DNA of 64,000 nt from Coffea arabica (taxonomy: Eukaryota; Streptophyta; Magnoliopsida; Gentianales; Rubiaceae), in contig NC_092320.1 in the NCBI RefSeq assembly GCF_036785885.1, forward strand, positions 13,145,557 to 13,209,556. Reading direction: 5' to 3'. The position numbers and the translations under genes were made by a program. The notes beneath the pieces were generated by a model. It searched no databases, was not told where the DNA came from, and was given only the letters and a program-made list of their open reading frames with translations. How positions within the stretch are numbered: the stretch's first letter is position 1; each line of letters starts with the position of its first letter. Below, in pieces: positions 1 through 10,100 of this stretch.

Positions 1-509
1 AAATTATGCATCACCTGTATTCCCTAAACTTTTTCCAAGAGCCCAGTGAAAAAGCTTAACATTGAAGATACCTCATACTTTCCTATAATCTAAGAACAAC
101 AGAAAATAATAATACAACAAAAAACAAAACAAAAAAATGAAAAAAAAAGGATCAAAACTGTATGTTTCTTGTGCTCCTCCTCTAATTTCAAACCAAAGCC
201 ACAATTGCAAATGATCAAGATATGCCTATTTCACAGCAGGATGCAGCAAAAAGCTGCTGTCTCTCCTGAGAAGTACTCCTTCCGCATGCCTAACCAATCA
301 ATGATTAATGCAACACAAACCCACGTAAAAATCTCCTTTTAAGGCTAAAATCAAGTGTCCCTTTTCCTTTTGCCATTAGAATGACAATTTTACGCTAAAG
401 AAACAAGAATTGAACCCTGAACCATGAAAATTTTTTTCAAGACAAATTTTGGTTTCTTAAAGCAAATCGAAACAAGCCCAGATAAAGAAAACTGAAAGCA
501 AGTAATTAC

Positions 510-690
510 CTGTTCTCAGGACTGATAAATCGGAGGGTTCACTCCAACCACAGCTCATGAATTGGGAAAAATTGCAGCATTAGGTACCAACTCTCGTGGA
601 GCCATGCCCATCATCTAATTGCACTCAAATCGTGGACTCGGGTCACCAAATTGTGGGCTTTTCTAACTCAAAACACTTATGGCCTTTGAC
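510..690 (-). other. possible non-coding first exon of a minus-strand gene leaving the window on the left
   Basis: On the minus strand the text reads into CAG followed by GTAATTAC, a good splice donor at 509/510, and the sequence beyond it (1-500) is AT-rich and intron-like with several pyrimidine tracts. The block is less AT-rich than its surroundings but holds no long reading frame, so if it is an exon it is probably 5' UTR. The right limit is a guess. Nothing else in 1-1190 looks like a gene. An unrelated low-copy intergenic stretch is equally possible. Confidence 0.22.
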
Positions 691-1192
691 GGGATAATTA
701 AACAGAGGGCAGGGACAGCCCAATAGGTGTTGGGTTGACGAACCCTGGAGTGTATTAAGATTGGAAAGTAAAGAAATAGGTGTCATAAAATTTTGCAGTT
801 TTTATTAGTATCTTCTAGAGCCCTATAGTTTTTTTTTAAAAAAAAAATTCCAACAGGGGAGGATGGGACCTAAGAAGCTGTGTAAGAGTAAGGGTATTTG
901 AATTCAGAACTTCTAATTATAAGATGGAAGTGGAATATTTTTTAATTTGGGTTAATACATAATAATAATCCAATTTTTGGGATAGTTAATTTGTTCTTCT
1001 TTTTTTTTTGAGTTAAGTTTTTCTTACATTACACATTCTATTGGAAGGTACTTGTAAACTTTTACTTTTACAAAAATGTTTTCCTCCTATTGCAATTCCT
1101 GTTTGTGGGCTAAAAAGTCAAAACCAAACGAATTGATATTGGAAAAACACTCTAGTAAGAGGATCATGACTCGTGAGAACATATGGAAGATA

Positions 1193-1755
1193 CTCCGTCC
1201 GTCCCATTTTGATAATTCTATTTTCCTTTTTCATCTGTTCTAAAGTATAGTCCATTTTCTAATTAAAGAATGTAATTATCTTTTAATTTCTCTAAAATAT
1301 CCTTATTCAATATAAATTGTTATTAGTATAAACTACCTTATGTAAAATAGATTGTTAATCTACCCCGCCCTCCGGGGCTTGGTCTGGCGCTTGAGATTGC
1401 TGAAAATGGAACCTTAAGTCTCTGGTTCGAACTTTGCTGCCCACAAGTTGTGGAGGGTAAGGAATAGTCTGCGGGGGTACACTTCCTGCGGGAGACCCTT
1501 AAAAAAAAAAAAGATTGTTAACCTACCCCATATAATACATTTAGATTTAATCTGAAATAATATAAAATGAGGATTCATTCTTTCTTGACCATCAATTCAA
1601 GTTTTCATGAATAATTAATATAAAGTTATACTTTATTTAATGTAAGGGTATTTTAGGAAAATAGCAACCTAATTTTGTTTTTCCAACAAAGTTAACTGCT
1701 TTTTCTTAAATTGTGTGAAAGAAAAACGAGAACTATCAAAATGGGATAGAGGAAG
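1193..1755. mobile_element. Stowaway/Mariner-like MITE, split by a SINE
   Basis: The left end reads TA then CTCCGTCCGTCCCATTTTGA. The right end, reverse-complemented, reads TA then CTTCCTCTATCCCATTTTGA. These are matching terminal inverted repeats of the common plant CTCC(C/G)TCCGTCCCA type, flanked by TA, the target duplication expected for Tc1/Mariner-class MITEs. The interior is AT-rich and has no coding potential. A SINE (1367-1511) has inserted into it, so the MITE is the older of the two. Confidence 0.75.
1367..1511 (+). mobile_element. tRNA-derived SINE with 18-bp target-site duplication
   Basis: The body of about 145 bp contains a tRNA-like internal promoter, with a B-box GGTTCGAAC at 1424-1432 and an A-box-like stretch near 1378-1392. 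It ends in an A tract of 12. It is flanked by AGATTGTTAAYCTACCCC at 1349-1366 and 1512-1529, one mismatch in 18, the hallmark of LINE-mediated insertion. It has no coding capacity. It is nested inside the MITE at 1193-1755. Confidence 0.85.
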
Positions 1756-1895
1756 TAATATTTTTAAACTAAGGCTCATAAAAACTATTTCTTTTGCTTT
1801 GAAAACAAATTAAAGTAGAGGGTTAAAGATAGGCTTAAAGCTCTCACACCTCACACCTAAGTGCAATGTTAAATGGCATTTCATGGATTCACTAA

Positions 1896-2892
1896 GGGCC
1901 TATTTGGAAGTGAATTTTTTGGCCAAGTTTTTTAACTACAAGTTTTTTAACAACTTTAGCTACAGGAACCCAAAAAAACTTATCAAAATTTTTAACTTAC
2001 ACATTTTAAAATATCTAATACACAAAAAACTTCTATCTTTCTTCTTCTTTCTCCCCCATCCCATCCACCATATCTTCATCGCCGGCCACCATCTCGGCCG
2101 CTGTTTCCGGTGTCGGCTACCTATTTTGGCGCCAGCGTTCCCAAATTTTTTTTTCCTTCCTTTCTCCCTCCCTCTCTCCTTCCCTCCCCTCCCTGGCCAA
2201 ACTCTCCCGACCTATGCAGTAGCAGCAATTACTTTCCTCCTGCTCTGGTTTTTCTTTCTCCCTCCAGTCACGCCAACGCTATGGCTGACGGAGGAACAGG
2301 GGAACAGGGAAGGGGGGAGGCGGGAAACGGGAAATGGGAAGGGGAACATGGGAGGAGGAAACGGGAGGAGGGTGGCGAGACAGAGGGGGTGGCATGTAGA
2401 GAGGAGGTGGCAGGGGGAGGGGGTGGCGGGGCTGCAGGGGAAGGAGCACAGGGGAAGGGGAAGAGGCAGGGCAGAGGGGCTAGCGGGGACAGGGCTGGCG
2501 GGGAGAGGGGGTGGCGGGGTAGAGGGGGGTGGCGTGCAGAGGGGAGGGGGGAAGGGGCAGAGGGGCTGGCGGGGGAAAGGAGTGGCGGGGAAAATGTAGA
2601 GGAGAGGAGAAGGGGAAAGGGAGGAGAGGGGTGGCAGGAGGGGGAAGGAAGAAGAAGAAGAAGAAAGAGAGGAAAGAAAAGAAAAAGGAAAAAAAGAAAA
2701 AGAAAAAAAAAGAAAAGGAAAAAAAATTCACCTTACAAAAACTTTTACAAAATTTTTTATCTTACAAAAACTTCAACAAAAAAATTTTTTACCTTATAAA
2801 AACTTCTATAAAATTTTTTCAAAAACTTCTACAGTGTACTACGTTAGAGTTTTAGATAAACTCCTAAAAAAACTCAGGTTCCAAAAAGACCC
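1896..2892. mobile_element. probable non-autonomous DNA transposon with a G-rich core
   Basis: The ends read GGGCCTATTTGGAAG and, on the other strand, GGGTCTTTTTGGAAC, a hAT-MITE-like terminal inverted repeat. The subterminal zones carry repeated CTTACAAAAACTTC-type motifs on both sides. The interior is first pyrimidine-rich (about 2040-2270) and then extremely purine/G-rich (about 2280-2730), which creates long open frames on both strands with low-complexity Arg/Gly/Glu/Lys or Pro/Phe translations. I treat none of these as genes. No clean target-site duplication could be matched, so the class is uncertain. Confidence 0.5.
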
Positions 2893-3454
2893 GAGTTCAA
2901 GGGAAGGAGGAGTTAATTCATGATACTTCCAAGAGTACCATCTCTAAAAAAATAATAATCTAACGGAGACATTTGAAACTACAAGCTGTTCAGCAATTAG
3001 ACATCCATTTTCCAATCCCACTCACTTAGTGCGAAGAATTAGGCCCGGCAAGCAGTGGACGCCTGTCAAAATAAGCAAAACCCCTGGTGTTTCAACTGAT
3101 TATATTAGCCACACAAAATGCTGCAATGCCATTCTTGAGTAACAAGTCAGCTCCTCCATTCGAAAAATCACCAAATGTTTCCTTTGTGCTTCACTGCTTA
3201 GTTTACACGTACTAAGGTTTCATCATTCATTGTAAAATGCACCAACTTTGTCATTAGCTCACCAACAGCAATAAATAGCTGAAATTGCATGCAATTAGAC
3301 ATGTAGAAACTAGACCTTATTCTACCTCGGAGGATTCTACCAGCACCTTGTAAGTTACAACCGCATCACTCTTGACCGACTTTGTCTATCATTTTCTAGC
3401 GACCAGACATAAAATTAGACGATCTTGATTAGCAATAGACTTCGGTTGTGAGAA

Positions 3455-3889
3455 ATGGCACCAATCAAGTCCTTAGCATTAGTTGCATTTCTTCTTGCAT
3501 GTTCTGCTCTTATATCTGAGTGCAGGGTGGCGAGGAAAGACTTGGGAGTGGATCTTGGTGGTGGTATAGGAGTTGGAGTCGGAGCAGGAATAGGGTTGGG
3601 CATAGGAGGAGGTAGTGGTGCGGGTTCCGGGGCTGGTTCGGGATCTGGTTCTGGTTCAGGTTCCCATTCTAGCTCGAGCTCATCATCAAGTTCATCAGCT
3701 TCTTCTTCAGGGTCGGGGTCTGGATCAAGTGCAGGATCAGAGGCGGGTTCATATGCAGGATCTAGAGCTGGGTCCGGGTCTGGATCAAGTGCAGGCTCCG
3801 AGGCTGGTTCATACGCAGGATCTAGAGCTGGATCTGCATCGGGGCAAGGACGTGGTCGTGGTTCAGGATCTGGTGCTGGGCATAATTAA
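3455..3889 (+). CDS. secreted Ser/Gly-rich low-complexity protein (copy 1 of a tandem pair)
   Basis: A 144-residue single-exon protein. Residues 1-23 form a hydrophobic signal peptide ending about SEC. A short conserved basic/acidic motif RVARKDLGVDLGG follows (24-36), then a Gly/Val/Ile segment (37-52), a Ser/Gly/Ala-rich region with a run of serines (72-80), and two perfect 20-residue repeats (87-106 and 107-126) built from SAGSEAGSYAGSRAG. The tail is Gly/Arg-rich. This layout matches plant secreted glycine-rich, cell-wall-type proteins, and no enzymatic domain is present. The start is the first ATG before the signal peptide. A polyadenylation-like AATAAA lies at 4005-4010. It is paralogous to the gene at 6293-6829, which has the same signal/RVARKDLG/Ser-run order. 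Wall structure is inferred from composition and secretion only. Confidence 0.8.
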   Translation: MAPIKSLALVAFLLACSALISECRVARKDLGVDLGGGIGVGVGAGIGLGIGGGSGAGSGAGSGSGSGSGSHSSSSSSSSSSASSSGSGSGSSAGSEAGSYAGSRAGSGSGSSAGSEAGSYAGSRAGSASGQGRGRGSGSGAGHN

Positions 3890-5142
3890 AGACTCTAGCT
3901 TTGTTCAAGATTATTGAAGAGGAAGTGGCAGAGAGTAAAGATCCTCATGCAAAGCCTATTAGTAACAGTTAAATTTGTAGCAGATAATTATCGTCTTGCA
4001 TCTAAATAAATTATGAGTAGCACAACCGCTTTTCTACCACCTATTGTAAAAGTAGATGTGTGTGTCTTGAACTCTTGCGTCAGTTGTAATCATTAGTTAT
4101 GGAATGTTTAACAGCTTCTCTTTTTTTTTTTTCCTCCAAGTTTATGTTACCTCATCTCGTACAATCTTAGTTTCTGTTGGTATAATGTTCAATGAGGTTC
4201 TAATATATATACCTGTTTAATTAAGGCGTAATACCAGTTGATCAGATCTCAAAATAATCATCAAATAAAAAATGATGAAATTAAACTATATAAGAGATAA
4301 AGCATGGAAGAAAAGAGGTGGAAGCTAGTTATAACTTCGTACTGCTATTTACAAGGACAGTCATGAAAACGAGACTTCGGAAGACGAAAACAAGATACTT
4401 GGCCAATCTGGGAAAATGAATCATTTAGGTACTAGGGACAAGGGGTGGATACAGGAGAATCCCAATAAGAAACAGAACAAATTCGGCTCCTGAATTTATG
4501 TTGTTGTCTTTTCAGTACCAGGAGATCTAAAAGATAAATCATAAATGTGCTTAAATTTAGTGTTCTTGGCATATTCTCCCATCGTGATCTTTATAATGAT
4601 GGAGATCACTATGAGCTACACACATAAGGATATATTTTCTGATAGAGGAACAGTTGCTCTTCACTATTAGTCATGACAGGAACTGACGTCTGAGAATATC
4701 TTGGAATATTATTAACTAGGTTTCGTAAGGAATCCTCCAATGATTAAAAAGTCGACACCAAAAAAAAAATATATATATATATCAGATTTAACAGGTGAAC
4801 CGCACCCGAAAAAACAAAAAATCAACCAAGACTCTGGCATATGCATTCGTCGTAGGTAAATTGTTTGGGATAAACATGTACCACTTTTCTTGGGTGTCCA
4901 GGTCATCTGTTCTAGCAGTTTCTGAATCGTTTGATACTTCACCCCACACTATTTAGAAGTTAATTAGAGGATTATGCAGCCCCTTGTTTTTCTTTTAAAA
5001 GTGTACATTTAATTAATTAATGTAATGATTTTAGTGACTTCACACATCTTCTTGGTTTGGATGGTTATCCTTACTTGCAATATCAGGCAACACCAATATC
5101 AAGCTCTCGATTCTAATATTGAATAATTAATTTTTATGATGC

Positions 5143-5291
5143 TCTCGATTGTTTTTACATTCTGATTATAGATTTTTTTTATCACCAAAAAAATTAAAAT
5201 TTATAATCATTCAAAGAGTAGCATTACTTGTTCTGATTATCTCTATAAATAATTTCTATAATCAGATTATATAAAATCTAAAGCAATCGAG
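5143..5291. mobile_element. small palindromic MITE-like element
   Basis: The ends CTCGATTG and, reverse-complemented, CTCGATTG are followed on both sides by T-rich text and a shared TGATTATAGA block, giving an imperfect inverted repeat around an AT-rich loop. A target-site duplication was not resolved. The rest of 4011-6150 shows AT-rich intergenic sequence, a short AT microsatellite near 4770-4782, and no supported gene. Confidence 0.4.
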
Positions 5292-6158
5292 AAGAAGGCC
5301 TATATATAGAATTTAGAAAACAAAGCCCCAATTGTTTTGTCTAAAACAGACAGTTTTTAACATATTTAAGAACATAAATGAAGGTAATATATCAAATCTA
5401 CATTTTCCCTTCCCTTCTTGAACTGATTGGAGTTTGTTTATCACTTTATCCCCATTATTAAGTGTGCCAAAATACTTCTAGATCATTGATCAATCAACTT
5501 CCAAAAAATCAACCCATAGCATGATATAACAAGCCAAATTAAGCTTGTCAATTGACAAGCCTCCATCTGAGAGGTTGACTTTGCGCCAATCATTTTCAAC
5601 GGATTGCTTCTCTTACTGCACCATTTATAGCACTATAAAGGCATTAGAAGGACAATTATTGATACTAATACCAATTGTTAATGGAATTGTTACACCTCAC
5701 CCTCCATTCAGGAGTTTCTTAATCTCTTGTTCTTTATCATCAATTTTCAAATTATTTTCGGGGGAATAATCATCCAATCTCAAGAAAACGAGTTTGACAA
5801 ACAATTATCCTTTTACATTGTTTAGTCCCTTTCCATAGCACATTTTTTCATCCTTAACTAAAAATATTATACTATTTAGTGCATGCAAATACATCAAAAA
5901 CTCTCCACTACGTTAGTGGAATTGTGGGTCGGCAGTCGGCACCATAACATGATAAAATGGCCGTCGCACATGACACTCCCTACAGCTTTTGCATTCCATG
6001 CGTTAGCTTTTCTCGTCCACAAACTTTGCTTCGTTTTCGTTCAACGTAAAATCTTCATCTTCAACAGTATTCTCAATAATATAATTAATACAATTGTCCC
6101 CCACTTCTTTTCTTTTGCAAGTTTGGAACTTTTCTCACCAACTTTGCTTCTTGTACAA

Positions 6159-6168
6159 CTATAAATAC
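6159..6168 (+). promoter_or_regulatory. TATA box of the second Ser/Gly-rich gene
   Basis: CTATAAATAC matches the plant TATA consensus closely. It lies about 125 bp before the ATG at 6293, leaving a plausible 5' UTR of about 90-100 nt with no intervening upstream ATG in a long frame. Confidence 0.6.
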
Positions 6169-6292
6169 CTCAATTTTTGATGAATGTTAGCACCAGAGAA
6201 CATCCAAGCATTAGTAGCTATAGACAAGAGAATTGTATCATTCACATTGTTTAGAAGCTAAATTGTAATTTTAGCCAAATTTAGCATCAAAG

Positions 6293-6829
6293 ATGACTAA
6301 GTTGAAGGCATTGTTAGTTCTTGTTTGTTGGCTTATTTCAGCTCTCGCTATGGTGGCTGAAAGCCGAGTAGCGAGAAAGGACTTGGGTTTGGACTTGGGG
6401 TTACCCATAGGGGTAGGGATTGGAGCCGGAGTAGGGATTGGTTTAGGAGGTGGGAGTGGCTCAGGAGCTGGAGCTGGCGCAGGTTCTGGCTCAGGATCTA
6501 GTTCGAGTTCGAGTTCGAGTTCAAGTTCGAGTTCATCAGGTTCCGGTGGTGCAGGCTCAGAAGCTGGCTCGTCAGCAGGATCATATGCTGGATCAAGAGC
6601 TGGTTCGAGGTCAGGCTCTGGTGGTGGAGGCTCAGAAGCAGGCTCATCGGCAGGATCATCAGCCGGATCAAGAGCTGCTTCAGGATCAGGAGGCAGTCGA
6701 GGAGGAGGATCTGGGCGAGGGTCTGGTTCAGGCCATGGTGAAGGTTATGGCGAGGGTTCAGGAAACGGAGGTGGCCATGGTGAAGGAGGTGGATCTGGAT
6801 CAGGTTATGGTGAAGGAAATGGAAAATGA
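6293..6829 (+). CDS. secreted Ser/Gly-rich low-complexity protein (copy 2 of a tandem pair)
   Basis: A 178-residue single-exon protein. Residues 1-24 are a signal peptide (hydrophobic LLVLVCWLISALAM core). RVARKDLGLDLG (25-36) repeats the motif seen in the upstream paralogue. A Gly/Val/Ile stretch, a Gly/Ala/Ser segment and a run of 14 serines (69-82) follow, then repeats of the AGSEAGSSAGSYAGSRAG kind (86-104 and again 113-128), and a C-terminal Gly/His/Glu/Tyr tail with GHGEG and GYGEG motifs (147-176). That tail is absent from the 3455-3889 paralogue, which is 34 residues shorter. The serine run is encoded mainly by alternating AGT/TCG/TCA codons, so replication slippage could change its length. 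A TATA box at 6159-6168 supports expression. The likely destination is the apoplast or cell wall; function is not known. Confidence 0.82.
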   Translation: MTKLKALLVLVCWLISALAMVAESRVARKDLGLDLGLPIGVGIGAGVGIGLGGGSGSGAGAGAGSGSGSSSSSSSSSSSSSSGSGGAGSEAGSSAGSYAGSRAGSRSGSGGGGSEAGSSAGSSAGSRAASGSGGSRGGGSGRGSGSGHGEGYGEGSGNGGGHGEGGGSGSGYGEGNGK

Positions 6830-7159
6830 ATACATGTCAAATGCATATATGTTAAAGAAGGAAATAAAGTGGTAGTCATGCAGTACTTGGACTCGTGTAT
6901 TTTGTTTTAGACCTTGTGTAACTAAGAATGATCATTGCCTGCACTTTAAGTAAATTGAAGAAAGTTGAATGGTGTCGTATGTTTTCTTCCGTTTGTAGTA
7001 AAATCTATGAAATCCCTAGCTACAAGGGTAACAGCAATAAAATTATTGTCATTTTGTCACTGTATCAGTCAATTTCAGTTAAACTCCCATGCATGTCAAT
7101 TGCAATAAACTCGTTGATGAGGGAAAAAATAGTTTTCCTTGTTACTGTTTAAGACAAAA

Positions 7160-10100
7160 TACTGAGCATGGTCATAAATCTTTGTTTCTTGATGCCCTAC
7201 CAAAATATATGCTTGCTTGCTAAACATCTCTCTTTTATTCTCTGATGGTTTTCTTCATTCAGGTCCGTCCCCTTCTTCTGTTGCTATCGTTTCCTCACTC
7301 TTACACAAGAAATTACTAAAGTTTTTCTGAACTTTTAGTTTCATCAATGTGCATATTCTTAGATATCAAACTAAGTTTTATCAAGTTTCTGTTTAGGAGA
7401 TTTTAATTAATTAGGAGGATTTCACCCCTCTTGTGAAGGATGTTGTGAGTCTGAAAGAGTTTGAAAATGAAATTTAAACAAAATTCGAAAGTTGATTTAA
7501 ACTCTTTGCGTGTCGAAATATGACTTTCTTACGTATTAAGGACGGTTAAATTATGAAAATAGTATGTGAACATTTTGCTACGACTACGAGAGATGCAGTT
7601 GAAAAAAGAAAGCTAAATCCAAACTACGAGAACCGAAAATCAAAATCAATTTAGAATCCTGAGAGAGTTTCCAACATATCGTTATGGAATGTCAATTTAC
7701 AAGTAGATAAATTGTTAAAACTATTATTTATCTTTGACACCGGTTTTCAATTTTCTAGGTTTGTAAAGTAGTAGATGATTAATTCTTCTACGGACTATAA
7801 ACTGGACTTAGCCATTTGCAAGGATCATGAGTCTGTGAATTTGTTGGTCAGAAAAAAGGAAAAGAAAAGAAAAAGAAAAAACGTAAGGACGTTAATAGCT
7901 CTATAAAGAGTGCAACCGAACAGGTAAATAGCAAATGGAAGATAAAGCTAGCAAAACAAATGTTTTTTTTTCTATATATATATATATGTTCGTGTATATA
8001 TATGAACTTATCTGCGTCAACTTTTTTTTGAAAGAAAATGCTTTTTTGATAGAACACTATTATTGAAAGTATTTTTGTTTTGATAGGATACTATTTTTGA
8101 TGACCATAATGAAGTAGAGACGTGATTTTGACTGGTGCTTAGCCACCACCGCATTAATATTTGAGTTTAATGAGTCAGCCTTTCACAATTCAAAGTGTAA
8201 ATATATGGTTCCACTCATTGATTATCTTTTTTATGACTGCTTATTTTGTCTTCATTCTTCATGTTTCTGAAGTATCTGATATGCTTGTGAGTTGTGACAC
8301 CTCGTTATTCTTAAGTCCTATCCTACGTGACTATTGATTTGAGTAATTATTTTCCTAGCTGCGGCCAATGAGATTTTCTTTTTTCCTGCAATTTCCTAAA
8401 TAAAGCAATTCTACCCTTATCACAAGTCTCATTAGCAATTTTAAGCAACATTGTAGCTTCTATAATCAGGGTAAACTATTACTTATGAATGTTCAACTAT
8501 ATACTTCTTTGCAAATTTTGTCCTCAATCATTGTGTAAGCAGCTTATCGCCAGTCTCTCCTTTGCTAAATCTGGTTCTTAGATTCTTGTTTCTAGTTTTT
8601 CTGTTTTTACTTTTCACTAGTTTGCTCTTATTGTTAGTGAATATATATACACACACATACATATACATATATATATGTGTATGTATATGTATGTGTCTAT
8701 ATACATATATATATATATATATGTATGCGTGCATGCATGTATGTATTAGTGATGTTACAGTCCTCGAGGACATGGATATCTTGATCACGGCCAGAAAATT
8801 CGCACTACCAGTTTTTTTTCCACTTCGTTGCCTCAACCTTCTTTTGACAACTTAGTGCGCTAAAGACGTGCAAGATTGATTGGAAGAGTCTTGAATCTCA
8901 CCATTTTTAGCACCACTTCTGCTACACTTTTGGAGGATGCCCTTCCACTCGTCAAAACTCTTCTCGCGTAAAACCTTTCTATACATAAGGTCGCGCTGTT
9001 ATGGATTGGGAACTCTACACTGACAGCAAATTGAATCATTCATAAGTTGACTTCATTTCCTCCACTCTACCTTGTTGATTCATCTCTATTTGCAATTTGC
9101 AAAGGAAGACTGTGCCTCGTACACAAGGAGCAAGGGCAGCTTCTTGTTCCTTGTGCTGATTGAACAAGTTCTTGAATTACCAAGAGCTGCGGTGCCGTTG
9201 ATAGCTCATTTGGTTGTTATGGTTTCTGATGCCATCCTTTCTACTACAAGCTAGACATCGGATGTGAACTTCTCACATAACCAAATAGGAATTTAATGAA
9301 TGTGATGTAAACTTGAACTTAGATTTGTCATGGCTTAATTAAGTTGATGAGTGTGGGTATCATGGTTTATAAATATATGCACTGATTTCGAACTTAGAAT
9401 AAAAATTGTCTGGATAACGAAGCAAGCTTAATCTTGGAACAATTTCCATAAAGACTTGTATTTTCAGTTCCTGTAACTCAGTCAACAAATCCTTCTGCTT
9501 TCTAGGGGTTCCATGTTACTTTTCGTTGTTCTCTTTTCCTTCCAAACAAGAAGAAAAAGTTTTAGTTCCTTTGCCGTGTAAGAAGACCGGCAGCATTTCA
9601 GTATTTCTCCCTGCGTTTGAAACATATTGAACGATTTCATCTACTAATTCTGCCCTTTTACCTGATGTGGCCAACAAAGGTATGGCAAAGGAGGAAAAAA
9701 AAAGCCATACCTAAATAAAATGAACCCAAAAAATAGTAGCTGTCACTCGTAAATATACATACATTTTTTTTTATATATATATAATTATGTATTTCACGCA
9801 AGATTAACAAGTAAGCTTGACAATACGTACTCAATAAAGCCTGAAACCTGGACTTACTTCTCTGATTAGCGGGTAATATACCTTGAACATTTACCATTTG
9901 CCTGGAAAGGAGTTTCGGCTCAAGATCACCCTGTTTAAACAAACACAGCCAGATCAGATGTCATCAAGCTACAATTCTATATCTTCTCAACAAGTTCTTT
10001 GCCAATATGTAACGATGAATGATGTCCTTTCATCAAAAACTGAGGCTTAATCCAGAAGACGCACTTTTTTATAGCTGCTACGCCAAGCAAACTCGAGGCT

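Noticed and set aside
1367..1440. tRNA gene
   Set aside because: The A- and B-box-like text belongs to a SINE with poly-A tail and target duplications; no cloverleaf with anticodon arm could be drawn.
1883..2855. Several overlapping long frames on both strands with Arg/Gly/Lys-rich or Pro/Phe-rich translations
   Set aside because: They come from the pyrimidine-rich then G-rich low-complexity core of a transposon-like element. The frames overlap in all phases and contain no domain.
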